A stretch of DNA of 64,000 nucleotides from Rossellomorea aquimaris. Its GTDB lineage: Bacteria; Bacillota; Bacilli; Bacillales; Bacillaceae_B. The DNA is taken from the NCBI RefSeq assembly GCF_001877785.1, contig NZ_MINN01000096.1, forward strand, positions 186,001 to 250,000, in the 5' to 3' direction. Below, piece after piece: positions 38,071-47,333 of this stretch. The notes beneath the pieces are model-generated. The model ran no database searches, had not been told where the DNA came from, and saw nothing but the letters and a program-made list of their open reading frames with translations. Numbering within the stretch: position 1 is the stretch's first letter; every line of letters begins with the position of its first letter. A program made the translations under genes and the position numbers.

Positions 38071-38094
38071 CCGATTCGGATGGACCCGAATCGG
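38071..38094 (-). terminator. Hairpin after lonB
   Basis: CCGATTCGG pairs with CCGAATCGG around a short loop, just after the lonB stop; the minus-strand T run is interrupted (TTTGTTATT). Probable lonB terminator, also close to the lonA promoter. Confidence 0.6.
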
Positions 38095-38100
38095 CCATGT

Positions 38101-39765
38101 TTAAACGCTTTTTTTATTCGTTTCGTTCAAAATCGCTGTATCGGTTGTGCCCATCTGGTCTTTGATCAATGCCAAATCGAGGACTTCCTTCAGATGTTTG
38201 ACAGGAATGACTTCAATCCCTTCGATTTCATCTATCATACTTTGCTGATTTTCGTGAGGGATGATGGCCGTTTCGGCACCGGCAAGCTTCGCAGCTTTCA
38301 CTTTTGGATATACGCCTCCGACAGGTTTCACGAATCCATGGATACTGATTTCCCCGGTTAATGCCAGGTTATGTTTGACCGGGATTCGGTATATGGCAGA
38401 GTATATGCCGAGTGCCATTGCAATTCCGGCGGAAGGTCCGTCAACCGGGATCCCGCCCGGGAAGTTGACATGGATATCATATTGATCTGCCGGCACGCCC
38501 ATTGAGCGAAGGACCGTGATGACATTTTCAATCGATCCCTTAGCCATACTTTTCCTGCGGATCGACTTGCTGCGATCACCGATGCTTTCTTCCTCGACGA
38601 TGCCCGTTACATTGATAGTGCCTTTATCCTGTGCAGGGATGACGGTTACTTCGATTTCAAGAAGCGATCCCGTATTCGGGCCTGTCACTGCAAGGCCGTT
38701 CACAACCCCTATCGTTGCTTCTTCACTGATTTTCTTCTCATAGCGCGGCGTCAGCTGACTTGACTGAATAATCCACTCCAGCTCATGATCAAAAATTTCA
38801 TTTCTGTTTTCATTGATCGCCACACCAGCAGCGATCTGCACCATGTTCACTGCTTCCCGTCCATTCCGGGAATAAGATGCAAGAGTATCGAGTCCTTTTT
38901 CACTGATCTTCATCTTGACTTTATCCACAGCGCGGGCCGCCACCTTTTTCACCTCATCCTGCTCCAGTTCCCTGAAGAATACTTCCATGCAGCGGGAACG
39001 GATGGCAGGCGGGATTTCATTTGGGGTCCGTGTGGTGGCTCCAATCAATCGGAAATCCGCCGGAAGGCCGTTTTTGAAAATATCATGTATGTGAGTCGGA
39101 ATCTGATGATTTTCTTCGTTGTAATAAGCACTTTCAAGGAAAACTTTACGGTCTTCGAGAACTTTTAAAAGTTTATTCATCTGAATCGGGTGTAATTCCC
39201 CTATTTCATCAATAAATAATACGCCCCCGTGCGCATTTGTCACGGCACCCTGTTTCGGCTGCGGGATACCTGCCTGCCCCATGGCTCCAGCACCTTGATA
39301 GATGGGATCATGGACAGAACCGATTAATGGATCGGCTATCCCTCTTTCATCGAATCGGGCAGTAGTCGCATCCAATTCCACAAAGACAGCGCTTGATTTG
39401 AATGGGGACTTGAAGTTCTTTTTGGCTTCTTCCAGTACAAGGCGGGCAGCAGCCGTTTTACCCACTCCGGGAGGCCCATAGATGATTACATGCTGGGGAT
39501 TCGGACTGCAAATGGCAGCCTTCAATGCTTTGATTCCATCTTCCTGTCCGATGATATCATCGAAGCTCGTCGGCCTTACTTTTTCAGCGAGAGGCTCTGT
39601 CAACGAGATGGATCTCATCTTTCGCAGTTCTTCCATTTCTTTTTTTGATTCACGGTCGATGGTCACTTTTTGATTACGTTGATTTTTGAGAAGGTTCCAG
39701 AAGTACAATCCAATGATAATTCCGAAGAATAATTGGATAAATAAAGCGATGCTAGTAAAGCTCAT
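38101..39765 (-). CDS. lonB: ATP-dependent protease LonB (membrane-anchored N-terminus)
   Basis: The ATG at 39763-39765 follows TTGGAGGGAG and gives 554 residues, close to B. subtilis LonB (552). An N-terminal membrane helix (about 4-22) precedes an AAA+ domain (Walker [14 protein letters not shown], Walker B GVLFIDEIGEL) and a Lon-type protease domain (PVDGPSAGIAMALG; GEISIHGFVKPVGGVYPKVKA). In B. subtilis it is made in the forespore under sigma-F. It lies between clpX and lonA as there. Confidence 0.96.
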   Translation of the reverse strand: MSFTSIALFIQLFFGIIIGLYFWNLLKNQRNQKVTIDRESKKEMEELRKMRSISLTEPLAEKVRPTSFDDIIGQEDGIKALKAAICSPNPQHVIIYGPPGVGKTAAARLVLEEAKKNFKSPFKSSAVFVELDATTARFDERGIADPLIGSVHDPIYQGAGAMGQAGIPQPKQGAVTNAHGGVLFIDEIGELHPIQMNKLLKVLEDRKVFLESAYYNEENHQIPTHIHDIFKNGLPADFRLIGATTRTPNEIPPAIRSRCMEVFFRELEQDEVKKVAARAVDKVKMKISEKGLDTLASYSRNGREAVNMVQIAAGVAINENRNEIFDHELEWIIQSSQLTPRYEKKISEEATIGVVNGLAVTGPNTGSLLEIEVTVIPAQDKGTINVTGIVEEESIGDRSKSIRRKSMAKGSIENVITVLRSMGVPADQYDIHVNFPGGIPVDGPSAGIAMALGIYSAIYRIPVKHNLALTGEISIHGFVKPVGGVYPKVKAAKLAGAETAIIPHENQQSMIDEIEGIEVIPVKHLKEVLDLALIKDQMGTTDTAILNETNKKSV

Positions 39766-39886
39766 TCGTCTCCCTCCAAGTAGATACAAGTTGTTACGGG
39801 TTAGTATCTCCTTGAGGTTGTGGGAATAAACAAAAAAATTTATGACTTAAGGCTGGGAAAAATGCATTATAGTATCTACAAAGTCC

Positions 39887-40144
39887 GTTGATTTCCGCTG
39901 CAGGTGCTCGCTTTCCGCGGGGCGGGCGGTGAGCCTCCTCGTCGCTGCGCTCCTGTGGGTTGGAAAAATGGAGGGGCGCAGCGACGAGGAGGGGGGCATA
40001 AGGCGAATTGGCCACGAACGCGTTCTTTGCCTTCTTGACCGGTTTGACTTATGACATGTGCCTCTAAGAGCCCCGGAGCTGGACAAGTCTCACCTGTCCC
40101 GCACATCCCGCAGGAGTCGAGCACCTTCCGCTCCAATCAACTCC
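39887..40144. repeat. Element A copy 5 with inverted internal duplication and inverted element B
   Basis: Outer ends GTTGATTTCCGCTGCAGGTGCTCG and CGAGCACCTTCCGCTCCAATCAAC pair, with GGTGCTCG/CGAGCACC replacing the GTGCAAGAC type of stem. The block CCTCCTCGTCGCTGCGC (39934-39950) recurs as its exact reverse complement at 39976-39992. The stretch 39995-40062 is the reverse complement, with few mismatches, of the element B core at 41976-42043 in copy 6. It fills half of the 502-base lonB-clpX gap. Confidence 0.85.
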
Positions 40145-40224
40145 GTACTGCTATTTATACCACTATAACTCACTAATTTTTTGTTATTCCTTATTTATTT
40201 AACAGGAAATTATAAATACACAAA

Positions 40225-40260
40225 ACAAAGCCCGGAATGATAAATCATTCCGGGCTTTTA
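40225..40260 (-). terminator. Terminator of clpX
   Basis: AAAGCCCGGAATGA / TCATTCCGGGCTTT, a perfect 14-base-pair stem with a 4-base loop, just after the clpX stop. Confidence 0.92.
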
Positions 40261-40267
40261 GAAGCTG

Positions 40268-41539
40268 TTATGCTGATGTTTTTTCTTCGTTTGGATCGAT
40301 GACTGTGCCGTCTTCGAGAACGAGCTGCGGTGATGCATCTTCGAGAATCGTTTCTTTCGTGATGATACATTTTTTGATATCGTCACGGGAAGGAAGATCG
40401 AACATCACATCAAGCATCATGGTCTCGATGATGGAACGAAGTCCGCGGGCACCAGTTTTACGCTCGATTGCTTTTTTCGAAATTTCAAGCAGCGCGTCTT
40501 CTGTGAATTCCAATTCTACATCATCAAGTTCAAGCATTTTTTGATATTGTTTCACTAATGCATTTTTAGGTTTTGTCAGAATTTCAACCAATGCTTCTTC
40601 ATCAAGCGGCTCAAGACTTGAAATCACTGGAAGACGCCCGATGAACTCAGGAATCAGACCGAATTTCAATAAATCTTCAGGTACCACTTTTGAAAGAAGT
40701 GACTTATCTTCTTTCACTTCGGCATTTTTAGGATCGGAACCGAAACCGATGACCTTTTGGCCAAGTCGGCGTTTGATGATTTGCTCAATTCCATCGAATG
40801 CACCGCCGCAAATGAATAGGACATTGGACGTATCGATTTGAATGAATTCCTGATGAGGATGCTTACGACCGCCTTGTGGAGGCACGCTTGCCACCGTTCC
40901 TTCAAGAATTTTCAATAGAGCCTGTTGTACGCCTTCCCCTGAAACATCCCTAGTGATGGAAGGATTCTCTGATTTTCTTGCCACTTTATCGATTTCATCG
41001 ATATAGATAATGCCTTTTTCGGCTTTCTCCACATCATAATCAGCAGCCTGGATCAGCTTCAACAGAATGTTCTCAACGTCTTCACCTACATATCCTGCTT
41101 CTGTTAGAGAAGTCGCATCAGCTATAGCGAATGGAACATTCAGGATGCGGGCAAGTGTCTGCGCAAGCAATGTCTTACCGCTTCCTGTCGGCCCGATCAT
41201 AGCAATATTACTTTTAGATAGTTCAACATCATCCACTTTGCTGCTGGAATTGATGCGTTTGTAGTGGTTGTAAACGGCAACGGCAAGCGACTTCTTGGCC
41301 TGGTCTTGTCCGATGACATATTCGTCGAGGATTTCACGGATTTCCTTCGGTTTAGGAACGTCCTTGAATTCCACTTCTTCTTCTGTGCCAAGCTCTTCTT
41401 CTACAATTTCCGTACAAAGCTCGATGCACTCGTCACAGATGTATACACCTGGTCCTGCTACTAATTTACGCACTTGATCCTGCGTTTTTCCGCAAAAAGA
41501 ACATTTCAGCTGTCCTTTTTCATCGTTAAATTTAAACAA
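40268..41539 (-). CDS. clpX: ATP-dependent Clp protease ATP-binding subunit ClpX
   Basis: A 423-residue AAA+ unfoldase with a TTG start behind AAGGGGTG. The N-terminal zinc-binding domain is intact (CSFCGKTQ ... [10 protein letters not shown]), Walker A is [12 protein letters not shown], Walker [14 protein letters not shown], sensor region [13 protein letters not shown], and the IGF loop for ClpP docking is in KVIGFGSDP. It feeds tagged proteins to ClpP. It is separated from tig by 732 bases, which hold a large composite repeat. Confidence 0.98.
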   Translation of the reverse strand: MFKFNDEKGQLKCSFCGKTQDQVRKLVAGPGVYICDECIELCTEIVEEELGTEEEVEFKDVPKPKEIREILDEYVIGQDQAKKSLAVAVYNHYKRINSSSKVDDVELSKSNIAMIGPTGSGKTLLAQTLARILNVPFAIADATSLTEAGYVGEDVENILLKLIQAADYDVEKAEKGIIYIDEIDKVARKSENPSITRDVSGEGVQQALLKILEGTVASVPPQGGRKHPHQEFIQIDTSNVLFICGGAFDGIEQIIKRRLGQKVIGFGSDPKNAEVKEDKSLLSKVVPEDLLKFGLIPEFIGRLPVISSLEPLDEEALVEILTKPKNALVKQYQKMLELDDVELEFTEDALLEISKKAIERKTGARGLRSIIETMMLDVMFDLPSRDDIKKCIITKETILEDASPQLVLEDGTVIDPNEEKTSA

Positions 41540-41869
41540 TGCCTTTCACCCCTTCATTAATACTTCTTGAATCCATCTTGATAATGGACGACCGAGAACT
41601 TGCTATCTTCTCCACTAAGTTATGTATTGCATTTTATCACAGTATATGTTCGTAAAAAAATTATACGATTCTTAAGAATCATCTTATTATGTATCGGACA
41701 TTTTAGCAAATATTTTACTTAATTGTTTTATGTATCAGATAATGAAAGAAGAGTTGCAAGTAGGTGGTTTTAAATTTGTCCCTGCTATTAAGGTTTATCC
41801 ATAATTGCAGGTTATTATTCTTTTTCCTCTGTTGAAAATCGTTAAAGGATATTTTGTTCTTATATTGAC
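41540..41869. other. A/T-rich clpX upstream region
   Basis: No gene is seen. On the minus strand TAAAAT and TATACT hexamers at about 41635-41650 could serve as a clpX -10 but lack a good -35. No CtsR heptad repeat is visible. The element A copy begins at 41870. Confidence 0.4.
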
Positions 41870-42125
41870 GCTGTTGATTTCCGTGCAAGACTTCGCTTTC
41901 CGCGGGTAGCCCGTGAGCCTCCTCGGAGCTAAAGCTCCTGCGGGGTCTCACCTGTCCAGCTACAGGGCTTAGAGGCACATGTCATAAGTCAAACCGACCA
42001 AGAAGGCAAAGAACGCCTTCGTGGCCGATTCGGCTTATGCCACACGCCTCTGAGCAAAGCCCTTCCGCTTTTCTGATAAGCTACTCTTCCCGCAGGAGTC
42101 TTCGTCTTGCACTCCAATCAACAGC
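41870..42125. repeat. Element A copy 6 with a full nested element B
   Basis: Outer stem GCTGTTGATT / AATCAACAGC and GTGCAAGAC / GTCTTGCAC are perfect. Element A blocks flank an inserted unit (about 41958-42075) starting CAGCTACAGGGCTTAGAGGC and ending CCCTTCCGCTTTTCT, which is element B with its core (ATGTCATAAGTCAAAC ... GGCTTATGCC). It lies between tig and clpX. Confidence 0.87.
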
Positions 42126-42229
42126 TGGAAGAGCCAATAACCTATCAAGTTGCTATAAAAATTCACTACGCTTGAAATTCCCATTATTTATAGCATACTT
42201 TTTTATATTGACTGACTTCTTTTAATTGT

Positions 42230-42261
42230 ACAAAACAAGGCGCGATTCGCGCCTTGTTTTG
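42230..42261 (-). terminator. Terminator of tig
   Basis: ACAAAACAAGGCGCG / CGCGCCTTGTTTTGT, a perfect 15-base-pair stem, ten bases after the tig stop. Confidence 0.92.
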
Positions 42262-42271
42262 TATTTATTAT

Positions 42272-43555
42272 TTATGCTTCTTTGCTGTTATCAACAAGGA
42301 ATTCGAGTGCTTTGCGTACTTTAAGGTCCGCTTTAAGTGTATCAAGTCCGCCCAGGGCCTGCTTGATGTTGTCAGCTGACATGTTGTATTGCTCAGCCAT
42401 TTTATTCACTTCTTCTTCCGCTTCTTCATCAGATACTTCAAGATTTTCAGCTGCAGCGATTGCTTCAAGAGTCAAGTTCGTGCGTACACGCTTGCCTGCA
42501 TCCTCTGTCATTTGAGCGCGAAGATCTTCTTCTGTCTGACCAGAGAATTGGAAGTATAGGTCAAGGTTCATACCTTGCATTTGAAGGCGTTGACCGAACT
42601 CTTGCATCATGCGGTCAACTTCACTGTTTACCATTACCTCAGGGATTTCAACTTCAGCATTTTCTGAAGCTTTTTCTACTAGCGCTTCGCGAACTGCTGT
42701 TTCAGCTTCGTTCTTCTTGGATTCCTGAAGGCGCTTTTCGATTTTTTCTTTAAGTTCAGCCAATGTTTCAACTTCTTCATCAGCATCTTTAGCGAATTCA
42801 TCGTCTAAAGCAGGAAGTTCTTTTGTTTTGATTTCGTGAATTTTCACTTTGAATGTTGCAGCTTTTCCTGCAAGCTCAGCAGCATGGTATTCTTCAGGGA
42901 ATGTAACTTCCACTTCCTTCTCAACACCCGCAGCCGCTCCAATTAATTGCTCTTCGAATCCAGGGATGAATTGTCCAGAACCCAGTTCAAGAGAATAGTT
43001 TTCAGCTTGGCCGCCTTCGAATGCTTCACCGTCAACGAATCCTTCGAAATCCATTGTCACTGTGTCGCCTTCTTCAGCTTTTCCCTCTTCTTTCACAACA
43101 AGCTCAGCTTGTTTTTCTTGAAGAGAAGTAAGTTCAGCTTCAACGTCTTCAGCTTTTACTTCAGCATCCACTTTTTCTACTTCAAGACCTTTGTAGTCTC
43201 CAAGTTTCACTTCAGGCTTCACTTGTACTTTCGCAGTGAAGATCAAGTCTTTGCCTTTTTCCATTTGTTCAACATCGATTTCCGGACGATCGATTGGCTC
43301 GATGCCTGTTTCTTCGATGGCACTTGCATAAGCATCAGGTAAGATGAAGTCAAGTGCATCTTGGTAAAGTGCTTCTACACCGAAGCGTTTTTCAAACATA
43401 CCGCGAGGCATTTTACCTTTACGGAATCCTGGTACATTTACTTGTTTTACAACTTTTTTGAATGCAGCGTCCAAACCTTCGTTCACTTTCGCAGCATCTA
43501 CTTCAATTGTAAGTACTCCTTGGTTACCTTCTTGCTTTTCCCATTTTGCAGACAT
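42272..43555 (-). CDS. tig: Trigger factor (ribosome-bound chaperone and prolyl isomerase)
   Basis: A 427-residue protein. Ribosome-binding signature [19 protein letters not shown] near residue 40, FKBP-type isomerase domain about 150-240 ([37 protein letters not shown]) and the C-terminal chaperone arms. It meets nascent chains at the exit tunnel. The acidic composition is normal. ysoA lies 160 bases upstream; the order ysoA-tig-clpX is as in B. subtilis. Confidence 0.98.
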   Translation of the reverse strand: MSAKWEKQEGNQGVLTIEVDAAKVNEGLDAAFKKVVKQVNVPGFRKGKMPRGMFEKRFGVEALYQDALDFILPDAYASAIEETGIEPIDRPEIDVEQMEKGKDLIFTAKVQVKPEVKLGDYKGLEVEKVDAEVKAEDVEAELTSLQEKQAELVVKEEGKAEEGDTVTMDFEGFVDGEAFEGGQAENYSLELGSGQFIPGFEEQLIGAAAGVEKEVEVTFPEEYHAAELAGKAATFKVKIHEIKTKELPALDDEFAKDADEEVETLAELKEKIEKRLQESKKNEAETAVREALVEKASENAEVEIPEVMVNSEVDRMMQEFGQRLQMQGMNLDLYFQFSGQTEEDLRAQMTEDAGKRVRTNLTLEAIAAAENLEVSDEEAEEEVNKMAEQYNMSADNIKQALGGLDTLKADLKVRKALEFLVDNSKEA

Positions 43556-43715
43556 ACTGTTCCCTCCAACAATCTATATTTGATTCAAATTTTTACGCAT
43601 AGTAGTAGATAGTCCTTTGTATAAATCTAGCACTATCATCGTAAATATATAAAAATCTATTCTATTGCAACCATTATATTATAACATACAGCTTCATTCT
43701 TTCAACAGAGAGCAA

Positions 43716-44726
43716 TTAAATTGTGGGTGAAGAAATTTCCTCTAGGGCGTTCAGCTGTTCCAGAAGGTTCCCGCATTCACCGCAGTGTTCCATTTCCCCG
43801 TTCAATTCTTCATGCAGAATCGAATCCGCGAACATTTCCGCTGCAGCACTTGCGTAAACCATGGCAATATTCCCCGGGTCCCCCTGCTTCTCTAGTGGAT
43901 AAAGCAGAAAACAATGCCTCTTCACCAGTTCCAAAGCATGTTGATATAAAGTTGGATTGCGCTGCGAAAGCAGGTCTTCCAGTTCTTCAGCCACGTTCTT
44001 AAACGTTTCTGTCTCAAAAACATCCTGAAGTTCCGAAGGTGTCACTTTCACTTCCGTGTCCAGTTTGATCATTGAAATTTCCTTATCATACCCATGTTCC
44101 CTCAATACATTCAGGATCATCGATTGTAAAAAAGGATGAGTGCTCCCTTCCTTTAAGCAGGACAACAGTTCCTGCAGATAGGGACGGATATTTTGATGTA
44201 CGAGCTGTGCGGCTATCAGCGTCTGTTCCTCAAGGCTTTTATCTTTTAAAATTGAGGTCTCAGGAATCTCGGACTTTTCATCCATCTCCGTGACGGTTTC
44301 TTTCCCATCAAGGACTTTCTCGCTGAAGTGCAAAAGCTTCCTGAAATGCTCTTCTTTCTCGAATGGCACTTCTTTTTCATCGAAGAGAGCGTGGATCGTA
44401 TCGACGACATCTTGATGCTGATGCAGCTGGATGAGAATCATCAAGTACATATCGACCACCTCGAAATATTCCCCGATCCCTTCAAGGAGCATTTCTTTGC
44501 AGATCACTTTGGCATCGTCATATTGTTTGTTTTCATAAAGAGCCAATACCAGCGCCGTATTGATATCGGGATTTTTTGGATCCATTTCATACGCCTGGGT
44601 CAAAAGGTCGGCTGATTCCTGAATTTCACCGTTCTCGAGAGCTTGTACACCCTTTTCAAGCAGCCTCTCCTTCAATCCGGGAAATTGCAGGACCTTTCCT
44701 TTTTCCTCATTGTTTATATTTGTCAT
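43716..44726 (-). CDS. ysoA: TPR-repeat protein YsoA
   Basis: A 336-residue soluble helical protein with tetratricopeptide units near the N-terminus (LLEKGVQALENGEIQESADL, PDINTALVLALYENKQYDDA) and a long helical C-terminal region containing a CGECG motif near the end. Its role is not known. The position immediately upstream of tig is that of B. subtilis ysoA. Confidence 0.85.
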   Translation of the reverse strand: MTNINNEEKGKVLQFPGLKERLLEKGVQALENGEIQESADLLTQAYEMDPKNPDINTALVLALYENKQYDDAKVICKEMLLEGIGEYFEVVDMYLMILIQLHQHQDVVDTIHALFDEKEVPFEKEEHFRKLLHFSEKVLDGKETVTEMDEKSEIPETSILKDKSLEEQTLIAAQLVHQNIRPYLQELLSCLKEGSTHPFLQSMILNVLREHGYDKEISMIKLDTEVKVTPSELQDVFETETFKNVAEELEDLLSQRNPTLYQHALELVKRHCFLLYPLEKQGDPGNIAMVYASAAAEMFADSILHEELNGEMEHCGECGNLLEQLNALEEISSPTI

Positions 44727-44850
44727 AGTTAGTACCCCTATACGTAATCAAGATGGTAATAGTGTAGCATGAGAGATTGGAGAAAACAAAGATAAGCCCA
44801 AATAGAAAAAAAGCCTGCCGCACCGGCAGACTTCGTGTATGTAAGATTAG

Positions 44851-44927
44851 TGGCGTCCCAGAAGAGATTCGAACTCCCGACCTACAGTTTAGGAAACTGT
44901 TGCTCTATCCTGCTGAGCTACTGGGAC
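44851..44927 (-). tRNA. tRNA-Arg (anticodon CCT)
   Basis: A 77-base cloverleaf on the minus strand: acceptor GTCCCAG/CTGGGAC, D arm TAGCTCAGCAGGATAGAGCA, anticodon arm ACAGT-TTCCTAA-ACTGT with CCT reading AGG, T loop TTCGAAT, encoded CCA end. The body is almost identical to the next tRNA. Confidence 0.96.
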
Positions 44928-45070
44928 ATTATCTATATAACAGGATAACTCAGAGAAGATCAGTTATCAAGCAATATATTCGGATGAAAAAAAGATACCC
45001 CACAACCAGGCTGTGTCAGTATCCCTTATTTGTCAAACCCTGTGATGTCAAGGTATGTATGTAATGATAG

Positions 45071-45147
<77 letters not shown>

Positions 45148-45289
45148 AATATGTGTTGTTTTTAAGGACAATATTTATTATATTCACATAGCATATAGAA
45201 GTCAATACATTTTCAAAAAAAGTTTATTAACTGTTTTTCGCATCTTCCATCCGCTTCACTTTTTCATTATATCCTTTTCTTTCCTCTAA

Positions 45290-45326
45290 GAAAAGAAAAA
45301 AGAACCTCCTAATGAAAGAAGGCTCC
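45290..45326 (-). terminator. Terminator of the rph-rdgB-ysnB transcript
   Basis: On the minus strand GAGCCTTCT pairs with AGGAGGTTC (G-T pairs allowed) and is followed by TTTTTTCTTTT, 17 bases after the ysnB stop. Confidence 0.8.
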
Positions 45327-45342
45327 CTCTACATATAAAAAT

Positions 45343-45846
45343 TTATACGCTGAACTCCTGTTCCTCAACCAGTTCATGTTCATGGGTCAAGAATTGCACC
45401 TTGATCGAATGATCAGAAGCATCGAGCAAAGCATACGTCCGCTCCTGTCTTCCGCGCGGCAGCAGGATGCTTCCCGGATTCAGGAAGAGGGTTCCGCCCG
45501 CAATCTCGGCTCCGAGCGTATGGGAATGCCCGAAGAAGACGAATTTAGCGCCCGATTCCTCCGCTTTATACCGCAGCTTCATTAAGGACATCTTGATTCC
45601 ATATAAATGTCCGTGAGTAACGAGGATCGTGTCCCCGTCTACTTCTTCGATCAGATCTTCGGGCAGACGGGCATCCATGTCACAATTTCCGCGAACAGCC
45701 AGGTAAGGAGTCAGAGCGGCATCATCGGCACTGAGTTCCGAATCGCCGCAGTGAATCATCGCGTTTACTTCACCGTCATATTTCTCAGCCAGCTCTTTAA
45801 TCTCACTTTTGGAACCATGGCTGTCGCTGACAACTAAAAGCTTCAT
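45343..45846 (-). CDS. ysnB: Metallophosphoesterase YsnB (MJ0936 family)
   Basis: A 167-residue calcineurin-like phosphodiesterase with all metal motifs: VVSDSHG, MIHCGDSE, VRGNCD, VTHGHLYG and FFGHSHTLG. The physiological substrate is unknown. It is 15 bases downstream of rdgB and last in the rph-rdgB-ysnB operon, as in B. subtilis (rph-ysnA-ysnB). Confidence 0.94.
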   Translation of the reverse strand: MKLLVVSDSHGSKSEIKELAEKYDGEVNAMIHCGDSELSADDAALTPYLAVRGNCDMDARLPEDLIEEVDGDTILVTHGHLYGIKMSLMKLRYKAEESGAKFVFFGHSHTLGAEIAGGTLFLNPGSILLPRGRQERTYALLDASDHSIKVQFLTHEHELVEEQEFSV

Positions 45847-45861
45847 CTTTGTATCACCCTT

Positions 45862-46458
45862 TTAAACAAAGTCTTTGATCATTGTCCTCAATTTCTCAAG
45901 AGCGTTGCCCCGGTGACTGATTCTGCTTTTCTCTTCCTGTGTGAGTTCAGCCATCGACCTGCCGAGCGAAGGGACGAAAAAGATCGGATCATAGCCGAAC
46001 CCGTTGCTTCCCCGTCTTTCCTGGAGAATCTGTCCTTCGCAGGTGCCGTTTACTGTGCGTGTTTCCATATGTGGTCCCGCAATCGCAAGCACACAATGGA
46101 ATCTTGCATTTCTTTCGCCGCCGGGGACATCTTTTAATTCCGCCAGGACCTTGTCCATGTTGGCCTCATCATTTTTTTCTTCACCGGCATATCTGGCCGA
46201 GTAAACTCCCGGTCTTCCTTCCAATGCATCGATCGCCAAACCGGAATCATCAGCAATCACCAGTACACCAAGCTCTTTCGCTACTGTTTCTGCTTTCAAA
46301 ATCGCATTTTCCTCAAAAGTCGTTCCTGTTTCTTCGACATCCTCGATATGGGGCATGTCTAGTAATGTCTGTACCTCATAACCGTGGGGAGCAAACATAT
46401 TCTGAAATTCCTTTGCTTTCCCTTGATTCCTGGTCGCGATTATTACCTTTTTTGTCAT
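45862..46458 (-). CDS. rdgB: XTP/dITP pyrophosphatase (RdgB/HAM1 family, YsnA)
   Basis: The ATG at 46456-46458 follows AAAGGTGGGGG; this gives 198 residues, the B. subtilis YsnA length. Motifs IIATRNQGKAKEFQNMF, ETGTTFEENAILKAE, VIADDSGLAIDALEGRPGVY and RGSNGFGYDPIFFVP are family hallmarks. It removes non-canonical purine triphosphates from the nucleotide pool. It starts 14 bases after rph. Confidence 0.96.
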   Translation of the reverse strand: MTKKVIIATRNQGKAKEFQNMFAPHGYEVQTLLDMPHIEDVEETGTTFEENAILKAETVAKELGVLVIADDSGLAIDALEGRPGVYSARYAGEEKNDEANMDKVLAELKDVPGGERNARFHCVLAIAGPHMETRTVNGTCEGQILQERRGSNGFGYDPIFFVPSLGRSMAELTQEEKSRISHRGNALEKLRTMIKDFV

Positions 46459-46472
46459 AACTGCCCCCACCT

Positions 46473-47210
46473 TTATTGAATTCGTTGAGCAATTTCCCCG
46501 AGTGCATTTTTTTGCATCTCGAACAATTCCTGTATTCCTTCTTGTCCAAGCTCCAGCATTTCATGGAGCTGATTCATCGTGAACGTAGCTTCTTCACCTG
46601 TACCCTGCAGCTCGACGAATTCCCCTTCGCCGGTCATGATGATATTCATGTCCACAAGTGCTTTGCTGTCTTCAATATAATTAAGGTCGAGTACAGAACC
46701 ATGTTCTTCTATGATTCCTACACTTGTCGCAGCCAAATAGCTTTTCAGCGGGAAGCGGGAGACCTTTTTGCTGTCCTGTAATTTCCCCAGGGCCAAGGCC
46801 ATTGCAACGAATGCACCTGTAATGGAAGCGGTTCTTGTTCCTCCGTCCGCCTGAATGACATCACAATCAATCCAGATCGTCCGTTCCCCAATCGCGTCCA
46901 GGTCCACAACCGCCCTCAAAGCACGGCCGATCAAGCGTTGAATTTCCATCGTCCGACCTGAAATCTTCCCTTTCGAAGATTCACGGATATTTCTCGATTC
47001 CGTTGCTCTCGGCAGCATGGAATACTCTGCTGTAATCCAGCCTTTGCCGCTGTTTCTCAAAAAAGGCGGCACCCGGTCTTCGATGCTTGCGTTACAGATC
47101 ACCTTTGTATTCCCCACCGTGATCAGTACAGACCCTTCCGGATGCATCACATATCCTGTTTCGATCTTCACTTCACGCAATTGATTCTTTTCTCTTCCAT
47201 CTGCTCTCAT
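46473..47210 (-). CDS. rph: Ribonuclease PH
   Basis: The start [14 protein letters not shown] at 47208-47210 has AGGAGGATAAAT upstream and gives 245 residues, the family length; an upstream in-frame extension of 26 residues is not family-like. Motifs [48 protein letters not shown] and [17 protein letters not shown] are clear. A phosphorolytic 3'-5' exonuclease for tRNA and rRNA ends. First gene of its operon, downstream of gerM. Confidence 0.97.
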   Translation of the reverse strand: MRADGREKNQLREVKIETGYVMHPEGSVLITVGNTKVICNASIEDRVPPFLRNSGKGWITAEYSMLPRATESRNIRESSKGKISGRTMEIQRLIGRALRAVVDLDAIGERTIWIDCDVIQADGGTRTASITGAFVAMALALGKLQDSKKVSRFPLKSYLAATSVGIIEEHGSVLDLNYIEDSKALVDMNIIMTGEGEFVELQGTGEEATFTMNQLHEMLELGQEGIQELFEMQKNALGEIAQRIQ

Positions 47211-47333
47211 ATTTATCCTCCTGTATAACTCGTTTTCATTCATATGTATATTATCCTTCTCAAAAGAAGAAGAGGCGGCATCAGCCAACCTCTTTTTTCA
47301 TCATTCTATAATAGTATATCAAAAAATGATCAT

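Noticed and set aside
2052-42125. Element A copies considered as CRISPR repeats
   Set aside because: Copies are dispersed singly between genes thousands of bases apart, have no spacers and no cas genes are present.
44777-45064. A plus-strand frame of 95 residues across the tRNA region
   Set aside because: It covers the antisense of a tRNA-Arg gene and has no start site or family likeness.
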